Below, piece by piece: positions 1 through 16,366 of a DNA stretch of 25,346 bases. The notes under the pieces were generated by a model that saw only the letters and a list, made by a program, of their open reading frames with translations, had not been told where the DNA came from and made no database searches. A program made the position numbers and the translations under genes. The stretch is from Bordetella parapertussis (GTDB taxonomy: Bacteria; Pseudomonadota; Gammaproteobacteria; Burkholderiales; Burkholderiaceae_C): assembly GCA_945871945.1 (NCBI GenBank), contig CAMBXY010000005.1, positions 1 through 25,346 on the forward strand, given 5' to 3'. The number at the start of each line of letters is the position of its first letter. The first letter of the stretch is position 1.

Positions 1-1796
1 CGGGTTTTTTCAAGCTCTAAGTCTTGCATATCGGATTCAACAAGCTGCTGTTGCTTTTGAAATGTTTTTTGTTGCTGGCTAGGCTTGCTGTTTTTGATGA
101 CCGCAGGGGCAGCTTTGGGTGTACTTGCCACTGTCTCCGATTGTGCCAAGGCCTTCAAGCGCTTGGCCTCTTCAAACAAAAATTGTTGGTAATCATCTAG
201 GTCGCCATCGAAGGGCGCGATGCCCCCTTTAGACACCAGCCAAAACTCATCACAAACCGCACGAAGCAATGCGCGGTCATGACTGACCAGCATCACAGTG
301 CCTTCAAACTCGTTGAGCGCCATAGACAAAGCCTCACGGGTGGTCAAGTCAAGGTGATTGGTAGGTTCATCCAGCAGCAACAAGTTGGGCCGCTGCCAAA
401 CCATCATGCACAACACCAAGCGCGCTTTTTCTCCACCGCTCATGCTGCCTACACTTTGTTTGACCATGTCACCGCCGAAATTGAATTGCCCTAAATAGCT
501 GCGCAAGTCTTGCTCTCGAGTGGCTTGACCGGACAACTTTCCCTCGGTCGTGACTTTTTTCACCAAGGCAATCATGTGCTCTAGGGGGTTGTCAGCAGGT
601 CGCAAAACATCCAATTCTTGTTGGGCAAAATAACCAATATTGAGGCCTTTGCCTTCGGTGATGTCGCCACTCAATGCAGGCAAATCACGTGCAATGGTTT
701 TCACCACGGTCGACTTGCCCTGTCCATTTGCGCCCAAGATGCCGATGCGCTGACCGGCCAATACCGATTTGCTGACATCTCTCACGATGATGGTGGGTGA
801 GGCGTCTGGCTCGGTAGGCTTTGAGGCTGCATAGCCAAAATCGACATGCTGCATGGACAGCATGGGGTTGGGCAGATTGGCGGGCTCTTTGAATTCAAAT
901 TGAAAATCAGCGTCCGACATCAAGGGGGCAATTTTTTCCATGCGGTCTAAGGCCTTGACCCGACTTTGCGCTTGTTTGGCTTTGCTGGCTTTGGCTTTGA
1001 AGCGAGCAATAAATTTTTGCAAATGCGCGATTTTGTCTTGTTGCTTGGCAAAAGCATTTTGCTGCAAGCTCATTTGCTCGGCCCGCATATCCTCGAACTT
1101 GCTGTAATTACCACCGTAGCGTATCAACTTGCCCGCATCGATATGCAAGGTGACATTGGTCACTGCATCTAAAAATTCTCGGTCATGGCTGATCACCAAT
1201 AAAGTGCCTTCATAGCGTTTGAGCCAAGCTTCCAACCACACCAAGGCGTCTAAATCCAAGTGATTGGTCGGTTCGTCTAGCAGCAAGAGTTCGGTAGGAC
1301 ACATCAATGCGCGAGCTAACTGCAAACGCATGCGCCATCCCCCCGAAAAGCTGTTGACGGGGTTGTTCAATTCGCTGGTCTTGAAACCCAAGCCTTGAAT
1401 CAAGGCTTGGGCTCTGGAGGCCGCATCATGCTCACCGGCATCGTACAAGCCCATATACGCATTGGCCATGCGTTCACCGTCGTCAGTGGCTTCGGCTGCC
1501 GCGACTTCAGCTCTCGCAGCCGTTAAGCCCGTGTCGCCTTCAATCACAAACTCGGTCGCGCTTTGATCGGTCTCGGGCATGTCTTGGGCGACTTGGCCCA
1601 TGCGCCATTGGCTGGGGATGTCAAATTCGCCAGAGTCCTCGGTCAAGCTGCGGTTGAGCAGGGCGAACAAAGATGATTTGCCCGCGCCGTTGCGACCGAC
1701 CAAGCCTACTTTTTCACCAGGGTTCAAGCTCACTGTGGCAAGGTCGAGCAGCACTTTTGCGCCGCGACGCAAACTGATATTTTTCAGTGTGATCAT
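1..1796 (-). CDS. yheS: ABC-F family ATPase, YheS-like (3' end off window)
   Basis: Two ABC ATPase domains on one chain with no membrane segments, the hallmark of ABC-F proteins, which act on the ribosome rather than in transport. Domain 1 has Walker A GRNGAGKS at residues 34-41, signature FSGGWRMRLQLARAL and Walker B LLLLDEPTNHLDL. Domain 2 has Walker A GANGQGKST near residue 351, signature MSGGEKARLVL and a second LLLLDEPTNHLDL. Between them lies the Lys/Gln-rich helical linker (around KFIARFKAKASKAKQAQSRV) typical of the family. The second signature followed by VWQRPNLLLLDEP and the later FDGDLDDYQQFL favour the YheS branch over Uup or EttA. About 598 codons are visible, so only a short charged C-terminal tail is missing. 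The ATG (1794-1796) shares ATGA with the prmB stop, so translation is probably coupled. The assignment to ABC-F is firm; the exact cellular role of YheS is not well settled. Confidence 0.93.
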   Translation of the reverse strand, partial: MITLKNISLRRGAKVLLDLATVSLNPGEKVGLVGRNGAGKSSLFALLNRSLTEDSGEFDIPSQWRMGQVAQDMPETDQSATEFVIEGDTGLTAARAEVAAAEATDDGERMANAYMGLYDAGEHDAASRAQALIQGLGFKTSELNNPVNSFSGGWRMRLQLARALMCPTELLLLDEPTNHLDLDALVWLEAWLKRYEGTLLVISHDREFLDAVTNVTLHIDAGKLIRYGGNYSKFEDMRAEQMSLQQNAFAKQQDKIAHLQKFIARFKAKASKAKQAQSRVKALDRMEKIAPLMSDADFQFEFKEPANLPNPMLSMQHVDFGYAASKPTEPDASPTIIVRDVSKSVLAGQRIGILGANGQGKSTVVKTIARDLPALSGDITEGKGLNIGYFAQQELDVLRPADNPLEHMIALVKKVTTEGKLSGQATREQDLRSYLGQFNFGGDMVKQSVGSMSGGEKARLVLCMMVWQRPNLLLLDEPTNHLDLTTREALSMALNEFEGTVMLVSHDRALLRAVCDEFWLVSKGGIAPFDGDLDDYQQFLFEEAKRLKALAQSETVASTPKAAPAVIKNSKPSQQQKTFQKQQQLVESDMQDLELEKT

Positions 1797-2656
1797 GCCA
1801 ACAATGCCGCTTTGCTGATCAGCAGGACTTGCGAGTCCCCCGCACTGGTGGACAGACCAATGACTTCTAGCTGAGGAAAAGCCGTGATGAAGTGCTCATA
1901 CTCATGGCCTATTTCAAGCACCAAGATGCCATCTTCTTTCATATATTGCGGTGCTTTCAAAAGTAATTGACGAATAAAGTCCATGCCGTCTGGGCCACCC
2001 GCCAAAGCCAATCTGGGCTCGGCTTGAAATTCTGGCGGCAATAAGGCCATGCTGTGTGTATTCACATAAGGCGGGTTACAGACTATCAAGTCCATCTCAC
2101 CTTGGGTGGTTTGAAAACCATCGGACAAAGACAGGTGTATGCGGTCTTGCAAACCGTGTCGTTCGATATTGACAGCAGCCACAGCCAATGCATCGGACGA
2201 AATATCCGAGGCCTGAACAGCTAACTGAGGGTAGGCCAGGGCTACCAACACCGCGAGACTGCCGCCTCCGGTGCACAAGTCCAAGGCAGTACTTGCCTGC
2301 GGGTTCAACCAAGCATCGATGCTGCCTTCGGTCAACACTTCAGCAATCAAGCTTCTGGGAATCAAGCAGCGCTGGTCTACATGAAACGACACGCCTTGCA
2401 GCCAAGCTTCTTGTGTGAGATAGGCCAAAGGTTGGCGTGAGTGCATGCGTTGATTCAATAATTCATGCACAGCTTGTTCAGACTCAGGCGAGACTTCATC
2501 TGTCAATGTGTCGGTGTCAACATCCAGGGGCAAGCCTAATTTCCACAACACCAGCCAAGCGGCTTCGTCCGCCGCTTGCAAAGTGCCTTGACCAAAACAC
2601 ACTTGGGCTTGGTCTAATGCGGCGGCGCAGCTTGCAATCAATTGTGCCGGCGTCAT
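1793..2656 (-). CDS. prmB: Ribosomal protein uL3 N5-glutamine methyltransferase PrmB
   Basis: A 287-residue class I SAM-dependent methyltransferase of the HemK/PrmB group, which methylates the side-chain amide of a glutamine in a translation protein. The SAM-binding glycine motif [11 protein letters not shown] is at 126-136, an acidic residue follows at D151 (ASDIS), and the catalytic NPPY is at 194-197, followed by V. The upstream IPRS (99-102) is a family marker. The segment [20 protein letters not shown] after NPPY, and the N-terminal [16 protein letters not shown], resemble PrmB (uL3 substrate) more than PrmC (release-factor substrate). Its start overlaps the dapE stop and its stop overlaps the ABC-F start, both as ATGA, so it sits inside the dap operon. 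Two translation-related genes therefore follow the lysine genes. Confidence 0.92.
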   Translation of the reverse strand: MTPAQLIASCAAALDQAQVCFGQGTLQAADEAAWLVLWKLGLPLDVDTDTLTDEVSPESEQAVHELLNQRMHSRQPLAYLTQEAWLQGVSFHVDQRCLIPRSLIAEVLTEGSIDAWLNPQASTALDLCTGGGSLAVLVALAYPQLAVQASDISSDALAVAAVNIERHGLQDRIHLSLSDGFQTTQGEMDLIVCNPPYVNTHSMALLPPEFQAEPRLALAGGPDGMDFIRQLLLKAPQYMKEDGILVLEIGHEYEHFITAFPQLEVIGLSTSAGDSQVLLISKAALLA

Positions 2657-3825
2657 GCGCTGGTTTTGCGCTGGGGGTCAGCTTGCAAGTCTTGCAAAAT
2701 TCGCAGGTAAATATTTTTCAGCACATCAATATCAGCAACACGGACAAACTCATTGATTTTGTGGATGCTGTCGTTGGGCGGGCCCAGCTCTATAACTTGG
2801 GGACACATTTGCGCCATAAACCGTGCGTCACTGGTGCCTCCCGTGGTTGACAACTCGGTATCGATACCTGTTTCGGTTTTGATGGCTTGTTGCACCACGC
2901 TGAGCAAATAGCCCGGTGTGGTGAGAAAAGGCAAGCCGCCTAGAGTCCAGATCAAACCATATTCAAGTTGGTGCTTGTGTAAAACAGCCTCTAAGCGCTG
3001 CTTTAACGCTTCAGCGGTTGACTCGGTGCTGAAGCGAAAATTGAAATCCACCACCACCTGACCAGGTATGACGTTGTTGGCACCCGTGCCCGCATGGATG
3101 TTGCTGACCTGCCAGCTGGTGGGTTGAAAAAAATCATTGCCTGCATCCCATGTGATGCGGCTTAACTCAGCCAAAGCAGGCGCAAACAAATGTATCGGGT
3201 TGCTGGCAAGTTGAGGATAAGCAATATGGCCTTGCACACCTTTGACGGTGAGTTTGCCGCTCAAGGTGCCACGACGACCATTTTTCACCATGTCGCCGAT
3301 TTTGTGCACTGCCGTGGGTTCACCCACGATGCACCAATCGAGTTTTTCGCCGCGAGACTTGAGCAACTCAAGCACTTTGGCGGTGCCATCAATCGAGGGG
3401 CCTTCTTCATCGCTGGTGAGCAAAAACGCAATCGAGAAATGTGGATTTTCTTCATGGCGCAAAAATTCTTCTGTGGCCACCACCATGGCTGCCAAAGAAG
3501 TTTTCATGTCACTGGCACCGCGGCCAAACAATTTTCCGTCTCGGTAGCTGGGCGTAAAGGGTGGGGTGGCCCATTGGTCCAGTGGACCGGTAGGAACCAC
3601 ATCGGTGTGGCCTGCAAACACCAAGGTAGGCGCGTTGAGAGAGCGACTGCGCTTGACAGACCACATATTGCTCACGGAGAAGTCGGCAGGTCCAAAATTC
3701 AACTGCTCGACATCGAAATGAAATGCTTTGAGTCGATCGCCTAAAACGCCCAAGCATCCTGCGTCATCGGGGGTGACTGAGGGGCAAGCAATCAACTGCT
3801 CGACCAGTTCAAGTGTGGCTGACAT
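2653..3825 (-). CDS. dapE: Succinyl-diaminopimelate desuccinylase DapE
   Basis: A 390-residue M20-family zinc hydrolase that releases succinate from N-succinyl-LL-2,6-diaminopimelate, giving LL-DAP for lysine and peptidoglycan. All expected residues are visible: [11 protein letters not shown] with H73 and D75, the bridging D106 in [10 protein letters not shown], the catalytic pair E140/E141 in [13 protein letters not shown]169 in VGEPT, and H355 in NDSIHKINE. The [10 protein letters not shown] segment (326-335) matches the DapE substrate-binding region and separates it from ArgE. The dimerisation lid occupies roughly 180-295. The ATG lies one base after the dapD stop, which fits polycistronic translation with dapC and dapD. 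Confidence 0.96.
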   Translation of the reverse strand: MSATLELVEQLIACPSVTPDDAGCLGVLGDRLKAFHFDVEQLNFGPADFSVSNMWSVKRSRSLNAPTLVFAGHTDVVPTGPLDQWATPPFTPSYRDGKLFGRGASDMKTSLAAMVVATEEFLRHEENPHFSIAFLLTSDEEGPSIDGTAKVLELLKSRGEKLDWCIVGEPTAVHKIGDMVKNGRRGTLSGKLTVKGVQGHIAYPQLASNPIHLFAPALAELSRITWDAGNDFFQPTSWQVSNIHAGTGANNVIPGQVVVDFNFRFSTESTAEALKQRLEAVLHKHQLEYGLIWTLGGLPFLTTPGYLLSVVQQAIKTETGIDTELSTTGGTSDARFMAQMCPQVIELGPPNDSIHKINEFVRVADIDVLKNIYLRILQDLQADPQRKTSA

Positions 3826-3826
3826 C

Positions 3827-4651
3827 TCAGTCGCGCAATAAATCGTTCAAGCTGGTCTTGGCACGGGTTTGTGCGTCGACGCGCTTGACGATCACAGCGC
3901 AGTACAAGCTGTATTTGCCGTCGGCACTGGGCAAATTTCCCGACACCACCACTGAGCCCGAAGGCACGCGTCCATAGCTGACAACGCCCGTGGCGCGGTC
4001 GTAAATTTTGGTGCTTTGACCAATGTAGACGCCCATAGAGATGACCGAGTTTTCTTCAATGATCACGCCTTCGACCACTTCAGAACGCGCACCGATGAAA
4101 CAGTTGTCTTCAATGATGGTGGGGTTGGCTTGCACGGGCTCTAACACACCGCCAATACCTACACCGCCGGACAAATGCACGTTCTTGCCAATTTGCGCGC
4201 AAGAGCCTACGGTGGCCCATGTGTCGACCATGGTGTTTTCATCCACATATGCGCCGATATTGACGTAGCTGGGCATGAGGATGGCACCCTTGGCAATGTA
4301 GCTGCCACGGCGTGCAACTGCAGGTGGCACCACCCGCACACCGCTGGCTTTCATTTGCGCTTCATTCATTTTGGAGAATTTGGTTTGCACCTTGTCATAA
4401 AAGCCCAAGTCGCCGGCTTTGATGCTGGCGTTGTCTTTCAAGCGAAATGACAGTAAAACGGCTTTTTTAATCCATTGGTGGGTGGTCCATTGGCCCACAG
4501 ACTCGCGGGTGGCTACGCGCAAGCGCCCCGCATTCAGTTCGACGATCACATGCTCGACGGCGTCGGCAAGCTCTTTAGGGGCAGAAGCGGGGCTGTACTG
4601 GGTACGGTTTTCCCAAGCGGTATCAATAATGGATTGAAGTTGTTGGCTCAT
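3827..4651 (-). CDS. dapD: Tetrahydrodipicolinate N-succinyltransferase DapD
   Basis: Transfers succinyl from succinyl-CoA to tetrahydrodipicolinate, the step before DapC. The ATG at 4651 gives 274 residues, the usual length of the proteobacterial enzyme, beginning [16 protein letters not shown]. An in-frame ATG 60 bases upstream would add a low-complexity, non-conserved extension read from inside dapC and is rejected. The N-terminal helical domain spans about 1-105. A left-handed beta-helix of imperfect hexapeptide repeats follows (about 110-235), including [19 protein letters not shown] and [13 protein letters not shown]143 and E191 sit where acidic active-site residues are expected in the family. 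The start overlaps the dapC stop as ATGA. No purine-rich Shine-Dalgarno is seen, in keeping with translational coupling. Confidence 0.96.
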   Translation of the reverse strand: MSQQLQSIIDTAWENRTQYSPASAPKELADAVEHVIVELNAGRLRVATRESVGQWTTHQWIKKAVLLSFRLKDNASIKAGDLGFYDKVQTKFSKMNEAQMKASGVRVVPPAVARRGSYIAKGAILMPSYVNIGAYVDENTMVDTWATVGSCAQIGKNVHLSGGVGIGGVLEPVQANPTIIEDNCFIGARSEVVEGVIIEENSVISMGVYIGQSTKIYDRATGVVSYGRVPSGSVVVSGNLPSADGKYSLYCAVIVKRVDAQTRAKTSLNDLLRD

Positions 4652-5850
4652 GAGGATGATGGATAGTGGGATTGAACAAATTGAACGATGCGCTGTGCCG
4701 CTTCCAGACATTCCTGGGGTTGCGCGACCAAGGCCATGCGAATTCGGCCTTTGCCGGGATTCGCGCCATTGACTTCGCGGGCCAAATAACTTCCCGGCAA
4801 CACAGTGACATTGTATTGAGCCAGCAACTCAACGGCAAAAGCCTCGTCATCTCCGCCTGGCACACCTGCCCAAAGGTAAAAACCAGCGTCAGGCAAGGAC
4901 ACGTCAAGTACCTTTGAAAGCAGGGGTGTGACTTGGGCAAATTTTTCGCGGTACAGCGCACGGTTTTGCTGCACATGTAGTTCATCGTTCCAAGCCGCTA
5001 TGCTGGCGGCTTGCACCATGCCACTCATGGCGCTGCCGTGGTAGGTGCGGTAGCGCAAAAACGCCTCTATCAAGCTGGCGTCACCCGCCACAAAACCACT
5101 GCGCATACCCGGCACATTGCTGCGTTTAGACAAACTGGTGAAGCTGATGAGGCGAGAAAAATCTTTTCTGCCAGACAACGCTGCGGCTTGTAAGCCGCCC
5201 AAGGGCGGGGTGTCACCGAAATAGATTTCGCTATAGCACTCATCGCTTGCCAATACAAAACCATATTGGTCGGAAAGTGCAAACAACTTTTGCCATTCAG
5301 TTAATGGCATGACTGCACCCGTGGGGTTGCCTGGCGAACAAACAAACACGAGTTGCGTACGGGCCCAGATATCTGCGGGAACACTGTCCCAATCCACTGA
5401 AAAATTATTTTGCGCCACGTTGGCGACAAAATAGGGCTGTGCCCCCGCCAGCAAGGCTGCACCCTCGTAAATTTGATAAAAAGGGTTGGGCGAGACCACC
5501 AAGGCGTCTGCAGAGCCATCTAAGACGGTTTGCGCAAACGCAAACAAGGCTTCACGCGAGCCATTCACCGGCAAAATTTGCGTTGCCGAGTCCACACTCA
5601 CTTGGTAGCGACGCGAAAGCCAACTGCTACAAGCCTGTCGCAGCGCCAAACTGCCCGCAGTGGCTGGATAAGCTGATAAAGCATTCATATTTGCCTGTAA
5701 AGCCTCAAAAACCAAGGCAGGCGTGGGATGCCGTGGTTCTCCTATGCCTAGGCTGATAGCGGATAAGTTGGGCTCGGGGCTAACGCCTGTGAACAAATGA
5801 CGTAAGCGCTCAAAAGGGTAGGGCTGCAGGTAGGCGAGGTGCGGATTCAT
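4648..5850 (-). CDS. dapC: Succinyldiaminopimelate aminotransferase DapC
   Basis: A 400-residue fold-type I PLP aminotransferase of the aspartate aminotransferase superfamily, converting N-succinyl-2-amino-6-ketopimelate to N-succinyl-LL-DAP with glutamate as donor. Visible markers are SPGNPTGA (172-179), SDECYSEIY with D203, the PLP lysine K242 in [15 protein letters not shown], and the substrate-carboxylate arginine R371 in GRIRMAL. The N-terminus [13 protein letters not shown] followed by [11 protein letters not shown] is typical of the DapC family. Position directly upstream of dapD and dapE settles the substrate assignment better than the fold alone. It is the first gene of the minus-strand operon, with only 20 bases between its ATG and the divergent Hpt gene. 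Confidence 0.93.
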   Translation of the reverse strand: MNPHLAYLQPYPFERLRHLFTGVSPEPNLSAISLGIGEPRHPTPALVFEALQANMNALSAYPATAGSLALRQACSSWLSRRYQVSVDSATQILPVNGSREALFAFAQTVLDGSADALVVSPNPFYQIYEGAALLAGAQPYFVANVAQNNFSVDWDSVPADIWARTQLVFVCSPGNPTGAVMPLTEWQKLFALSDQYGFVLASDECYSEIYFGDTPPLGGLQAAALSGRKDFSRLISFTSLSKRSNVPGMRSGFVAGDASLIEAFLRYRTYHGSAMSGMVQAASIAAWNDELHVQQNRALYREKFAQVTPLLSKVLDVSLPDAGFYLWAGVPGGDDEAFAVELLAQYNVTVLPGSYLAREVNGANPGKGRIRMALVAQPQECLEAAQRIVQFVQSHYPSSS

Positions 5851-5870
5851 GGCTGATATTATCGGGGGCT
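5851..5870. promoter_or_regulatory. Possible shared -10 region in the dapC/Hpt divergent gap
   Basis: The whole gap between two divergent starts is 20 bases. It contains GATATTATC (5855-5863), almost self-complementary, which offers a -10-like hexamer on either strand (GATAAT or TAATAT towards dapC, TATTAT towards Hpt). No good -35 is visible on either side and no strong Shine-Dalgarno precedes dapC. If this box drives dapC, its transcript would have almost no leader. The true promoters may instead lie inside the neighbouring coding regions. Confidence 0.25.
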
Positions 5871-6227
5871 ATGTACAGTTACCTCGACACCAGCAAAGTG
5901 CAAGAATTCGCCATGGACAAGTCACAAATGTTGACTTTGGCGCTGACTTTCCAAGACAGCTTGGAAAAGGACCTGAATTCATTGCGTTCCGCTTTGGCCC
6001 AGCGCGATGCTGAACCCGTTCAGCGATTGCTTCATTCCCTGAAAGGCTATGGAACTTTTCTGTCTGGGCCAGAACTCAGCCAGCAAGTTATTCAGCTTGA
6101 AGCCATGTGCCGCACAACGCCTTTGTCCGAATTGGTGATTGAAATTGCCAAAGTCCTGCCTTCTTTGCAAAGCCTGTTGTCTGAAGTGGGGCATTGGATT
6201 GATGCCGATTTAAAAACCGCCACCTGA
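5871..6227 (+). CDS. Stand-alone Hpt (histidine phosphotransfer) domain protein
   Basis: A 118-residue protein made almost entirely of one Hpt-like helical bundle. The phosphoacceptor motif is HSLKGYGTFLSGPEL with H55 as the likely phosphorylated histidine, followed by the expected helix QQVIQLEAMCRT. Hpt proteins relay phosphate between response-regulator receiver domains in phosphorelays. No kinase or response regulator lies in this window, so the partner is unknown. The chosen ATG keeps the first helix (YLDTSKVQEF) of the usual fold; internal ATGs at 5913 and 5928 would shorten it. It is divergent from dapC and ends 38 bases before smc, so it may share a transcript with smc. The family call rests on the short motif and helical pattern only. 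Confidence 0.75.
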   Translation: MYSYLDTSKVQEFAMDKSQMLTLALTFQDSLEKDLNSLRSALAQRDAEPVQRLLHSLKGYGTFLSGPELSQQVIQLEAMCRTTPLSELVIEIAKVLPSLQSLLSEVGHWIDADLKTAT

Positions 6228-6265
6228 TTTTTTCTTTTTTAACTATATTTCTTTAAGGGCTTTAG

Positions 6266-9200
6266 GTGCGTCTTAATTCGATCAAGCTCTCCGGTTTCAA
6301 GTCTTTCGCAGACCCGACAAATTTTTTATTGCCTGGGAAATTGGTCGGTGTGGTGGGTCCCAACGGGTGCGGCAAATCTAACATCATTGATGCGGTGCGC
6401 TGGGTGCTGGGCGAAAGCCGCGCCAGTGAATTGCGCGGCGAATCTATGCAAGACGTGATCTTCAATGGAACCACCAGCCGCAAGTCCGCAAGTCGCGCCA
6501 GTGTCGAGTTGGTATTTGACAATGCCAGCCACCGTGCCGGTGGTCAGTGGAACCAGTTTGCTGAAATTGCAGTCAAGCGTGTGTTGACACGCGACGGCAC
6601 CAGCAGTTACTACATCAACAACCAACCGGTGCGCCGACGCGATGTGCAAGATGTATTTTTGGGTACCGGTTTAGGTCCTCGTGCTTACGCCATCATTGGC
6701 CAAGGCACGATCAGCCGCATCATCGAGTCCAAGCCCGAAGAGTTGCGTTTGTTTTTGGAAGAGGCTGCGGGGGTCTCCAAATACAAAGAGCGTCGCCGTG
6801 AAACCGAAAACCGCTTGGGTGACACCCGCGAAAATCTCACACGTGTAGAAGATATTTTGCGTGAGCTCAATGCGAACTTGGAAAAGCTCGAGCGCCAAGC
6901 CGAAGTGGCGCAACGCTTTAAAGATTTGCAAAGCCAGTCAACACTCAAGCAACATCAGCTGTGGTTTCTGAAACGTGCCGATGCGCAAGCTAACCAAACC
7001 CAGTTGCAACAACAAACCGAGCAAGCCAGCAATGCCTTGGAAGCCAAGACGGCAGACTTGCGCCATACCGAAAACCAAATCGAGACATTGCGTCAAGCCC
7101 ATTACGACTCGGGTGAGCAAGTCAACCAAGCGCAGGGGCAGCTTTACCAAGCGACGGCAGAAGTCGGGCGACTAGAGGCTGAAATTCGTTTTGTGGTTGA
7201 AGGTCGCCAGCGTGCACAAGAACGGCTGCAACAAATTCAAGTGCAAATTACCCAGTGGACACAGCAAGCTGCGCAGGCCAGCGAGCAAGCCCAAGCCTTG
7301 ACCCAAGACCAATCCACAGCCCAAAGCTTGCTTGAAAAGGTTCAAGCGCAGCGCAAGGATTTGGCAGATCAACAGCCCGCCGCCGAACAAGCCTGGCGTG
7401 ATGCTTTGAAGCTGTCGCAAGACCAAGCTGCATTGGTTAACCAAGTGCAACAGCAAATTCAGGTACTCGCTGCGGAGCAGCGCGGCTTGCAAGAACAGCT
7501 GCGCCAACTTGAGCAGCGGCAAAGTCGTCTTCAAGTGGACCAAGGCGCACTTGCTGCGCCTGACAGCAGCCATTTAGAACATTTGGAGTCGCAGTTAAGC
7601 CTTGCCCAAACGTCTTCAACACAATTGGCGCAAGACTTGCAAAACTTGGAATCGCAAACCCCTGGCTTGGACGCCGAGCGTAAAACCGCACAAGACAATA
7701 GCAACCAACAATCGGCCAAACTCGTCGAGTTACAAGCCCGCCACCAAGCCTTGAGCGCCCTGCAAGAAAAACTGCGAACCGATGAGCGCTTGGTGCCTTG
7801 GTTAGCCAAACACGGTCTGCAAAGCTTAAAACCGCTGTGGAGTCGGGTTCAAGTCACCGCTGGCTGGGAACAAGCGCTTGAGGCCGCTTTGCGTGAAAGC
7901 TTGGCGGCTTTAGAGGTAAGTAAGCTAGACACGGTTAAATCTTTCGCGTCCGATGTGCCTTTGGCGAAATTGAGTTTTTTCAGCCCTGCGGTGACGGTGC
8001 TTGCCAACAAGTCTGCGTCTTTGCCACTTCTTTTAGACCAGGTCATTGTTGATGACGCGGGCTTGAAAGGCTTGTTGGCCGATTGGTTGAGCGGTTGCTA
8101 CACAGCCCCCCATTTAGACGCCGCGCTGTCTTTGCGAGACAAGTTGCAAGCCGGTGAATCAATTTTCACTCCTCAAGGCCATGCCGTGGGTTTGCACAGC
8201 GTGCATTTTTATGCCCAAGACTCTGAACAGGCGGGACTCTTGGCCAGAGCGCAAGAGATTGACAATTTGGACAAACAAATGCGTGCCCAGTCTTTAATTG
8301 CTGAAGAAGCCCGCTCGCAACTCGCCAAGGCAGAGTCCGCCGCCGCACAAGCTGCTTTGCAAAGAGGCCAACTGCGTCAACAAGCCAGCCAAGCGCAAGC
8401 CGCGGCCCATGCGCTGAATGTGGATGTGCTGCGCTTGCAGCAACAAGCCCAACAGGTGCGCGAACGTCAGGGCCGATTGGCCTCTGAGGCGGCTGAATTA
8501 CAAACCCAATCGAGCGCCCTAGAGCAAAAGCAACAAGCCGCTCAAGTTCGCTTTGAAGAGCTGGACATGCAACTGGCGCAAACCCAAGAGCGCCACGCCC
8601 AATTGCAAGACACTCAACTGATACAGGAAAAGGCATTTCAAGCATTGCGCGAAACGCTGTTGCAAACCGACAAGCAATGCCAAGAAGCCGAGTTCCAAGT
8701 GCGCGGCCTGCAAGCGCGCCAACAAGAGTTGCAGCGCACCCAAGACACAGCGGCACAGCAAATGACCAACTTGAATGCCGAGCATGGCAAACAACAAGAA
8801 GAACTCAACTTGCTTAGCGACACCACAGCGCGTGCTGGCTTGCAAGATGCCTTGGCATTGCAAGTCGAGCGGCAAACCCTGTTGTCAGCTAAGCGCAATG
8901 AATACGATGACCTGACCAACCGTTTGCGTGCCAGCAACGAAGAGCGACTCAAAACCGAGCATCTGCTCGAACCCCTGCGCCAACGCATTGTCGACTTGCA
9001 ACTCAAATCGCAAGCCGCTCGTTTGGGCTTTGAGCAATACGACCAGTTGCTGCAAGACGCGCAAACCGATCTTGAGGTTCTGGCTGCAACAATCGAGAGC
9101 CAAAGCGTCAAACTGGCTGGCTTGTCCTCAGAAATCGACCACCTTCAACGTGATATTCAAGCCTTGGGCGCTGTCAATTTGGCCGCCTTGGAAGAGCTGG

Positions 9201-9786
9201 GTACGGCGCGTGAACGTAAAAACTTTTTGGATACCCAGTCTGCCGATTTGAATGAAGCCATCACCACACTGGAGGACGCGATTCGCAAAATCGATGGTGA
9301 AACACGTCAGCTTTTAGGCGACACCTTTGAGACGGTGAACCAGCATTTTGGGCTGATGTTCCCCGAGCTATTTGGCGGGGGCACGGCCAAGTTGGTGATG
9401 ACTGGCGATGAAATTTTGGACTCCGGTGTGCAAGTCATGGCCCAGCCGCCGGGCAAGAAAAACCAAACTATTTATTTGCTCTCGGGTGGCGAGAAAGCCC
9501 TCACGGCGATTGCCTTGGTGTTTGCTATTTTTCAACTCAACCCCGCGCCGTTTTGCTTGCTTGATGAGGTGGACGCACCACTGGACGATGCCAACACTGA
9601 GCGCTATGCCAAGTTGGTCACCCGCATGTCTGCTGAGACCCAGTTTTTGTATATCTCGCACAACAAACTCGCCATGGAAATGGCCGAACAACTGATTGGC
9701 GTGACCATGCAAGAGCAAGGTGTCTCACGCATAGTGGCAGTTGACATGGAGTCGGCGGTGAGCTTGGTAGAGCCCACGGCCAAGCT

Positions 9787-9790
<4 letters not shown>
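6266..9790 (+). CDS. smc: Chromosome partition ATPase SMC
   Basis: A 1174-residue SMC protein, the core of the bacterial condensin that folds and helps segregate the chromosome. The N-terminal ATPase half has FKSFADPTNF and Walker A GPNGCGKS (31-38). Long Gln/Ala/Glu-rich coiled coils flank a globular hinge at about residues 508-655. The C-terminal half carries the signature LLSGGEKALTAIAL near 1072 and Walker B CLLDEVDAPLDD near 1096-1105. The start is GTG at 6266, supported by AAGGGC at 6255-6260 and by the protein beginning directly with the conserved RLNSIKLSGFKSF. Its stop overlaps the zipA ATG as ATGA. The kleisin partners ScpA and ScpB are not in the window. Confidence 0.97.
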
Positions 9791-15497
<5,707 letters not shown>

Positions 15498-15548
15498 CAG
15501 GGCTTTTTTGCGTTGCTTGAATTCAGTGATGGTTGAACTCGCAGCGTG

Positions 15549-16361
15549 TTAACAAGATGTCGTGGTGACAAAAGCAGGCAAGGGCGGGCTGCCTTGGGAC
15601 AAGGTCAGCACTTCATAGCCGGTGGGGGTCACCAAAATGGTGTGCTCCCATTGCGCAGACAAAGAATGGTCGCGGGTGACGATGGTCCAGCCGTCGCCTG
15701 TTTCGCGTATGTCTTTTTTGCCGGCATTGACCATAGGCTCAATGGTGAAGGTCATGCCAGCACGCAACTCTTCCAAGGTGCCGGGCTTGCCGTAGTGCAA
15801 CACCTGAGGTTCTTCGTGAAACACTTGCCCGATGCCATGGCCACAAAACTCGCGCACCACTGAAAAGCCCAAGCCCTCGGAAAACAGTTGTATGGCGTGG
15901 CCAATATCGCCAAGGCGCGCACCAGGCTTGACCTTGACAATGCCATGCCACATGGCTTCGTAAGTCATGGCGCACAAGCGCTTGGCAGCGATAGAGCCTT
16001 CGCCCACCACAAACATGCGGCTGGTGTCGCCATGCCAGCCATTTTTGATGACGGTGATATCGATGTTGAGGATGTCGCCCTTTTTCAAGACCTTGTCATT
16101 CGGTATGCCGTGACAGACTTGGTGGTTGATGGAGGTGCAAATCGACTTTGGATAGGGGTTGTAGCCATTTGGGGCGTAGTTCAGTGGCGCGGGAATGGCC
16201 AGCTGAACTTGGGTGATGTAGTCGTGGGCCAATTGATCCAAAGCGTTGGTGGTCACGCCAATCTGTACATGGGGGGTCAAGAAATCCAGTACTTCTGAGG
16301 CCAAGCGCCCCGCTAAACGCATACCTTGTATGCCTTGCTCGTCTTTGATGGTGATGCTCAT
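15549..16361 (-). CDS. map: Type I methionine aminopeptidase
   Basis: A 270-residue metalloenzyme that removes the initiator methionine from nascent proteins in the cytosol. The five metal ligands are visible: D101 (ILNIDITV), D112 (GDTSRMF), H175 (FCGHGIG), E208 (TIEPM) and E239 (QWEHTIL). H84 in CHGIPND is the usual substrate-contacting histidine. There is no N-terminal zinc-finger extension, so it is the short type Ia form. In many proteobacteria map lies beside rpsB; here its upstream neighbour is the MazEF pair, 79 bases away. It leads into glnD on the same strand. Confidence 0.97.
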   Translation of the reverse strand: MSITIKDEQGIQGMRLAGRLASEVLDFLTPHVQIGVTTNALDQLAHDYITQVQLAIPAPLNYAPNGYNPYPKSICTSINHQVCHGIPNDKVLKKGDILNIDITVIKNGWHGDTSRMFVVGEGSIAAKRLCAMTYEAMWHGIVKVKPGARLGDIGHAIQLFSEGLGFSVVREFCGHGIGQVFHEEPQVLHYGKPGTLEELRAGMTFTIEPMVNAGKKDIRETGDGWTIVTRDHSLSAQWEHTILVTPTGYEVLTLSQGSPPLPAFVTTTSC

Positions 16362-16366
16362 AACTT

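Noticed and set aside
3190..3744. 184-residue open frame on the plus strand
   Set aside because: Lies wholly antisense to dapE, whose catalytic motifs are complete; the product shows no family pattern.
3827..4711. Longer dapD start giving 294 residues
   Set aside because: The extra 20 residues are non-conserved and read from inside dapC; ATG 4651 gives the standard 274 residues and an ATGA overlap.
6228..6265. T-rich run before smc as a terminator of the Hpt gene
   Set aside because: No stem-loop precedes the T-tracts, so it is not a rho-independent terminator; it may only be an AT-rich leader.
6900..9200. Gln/Ala-rich repetitive sequence as a DNA repeat
   Set aside because: It is the coiled-coil arms of SMC; no periodic DNA unit is conserved beyond codon preference.
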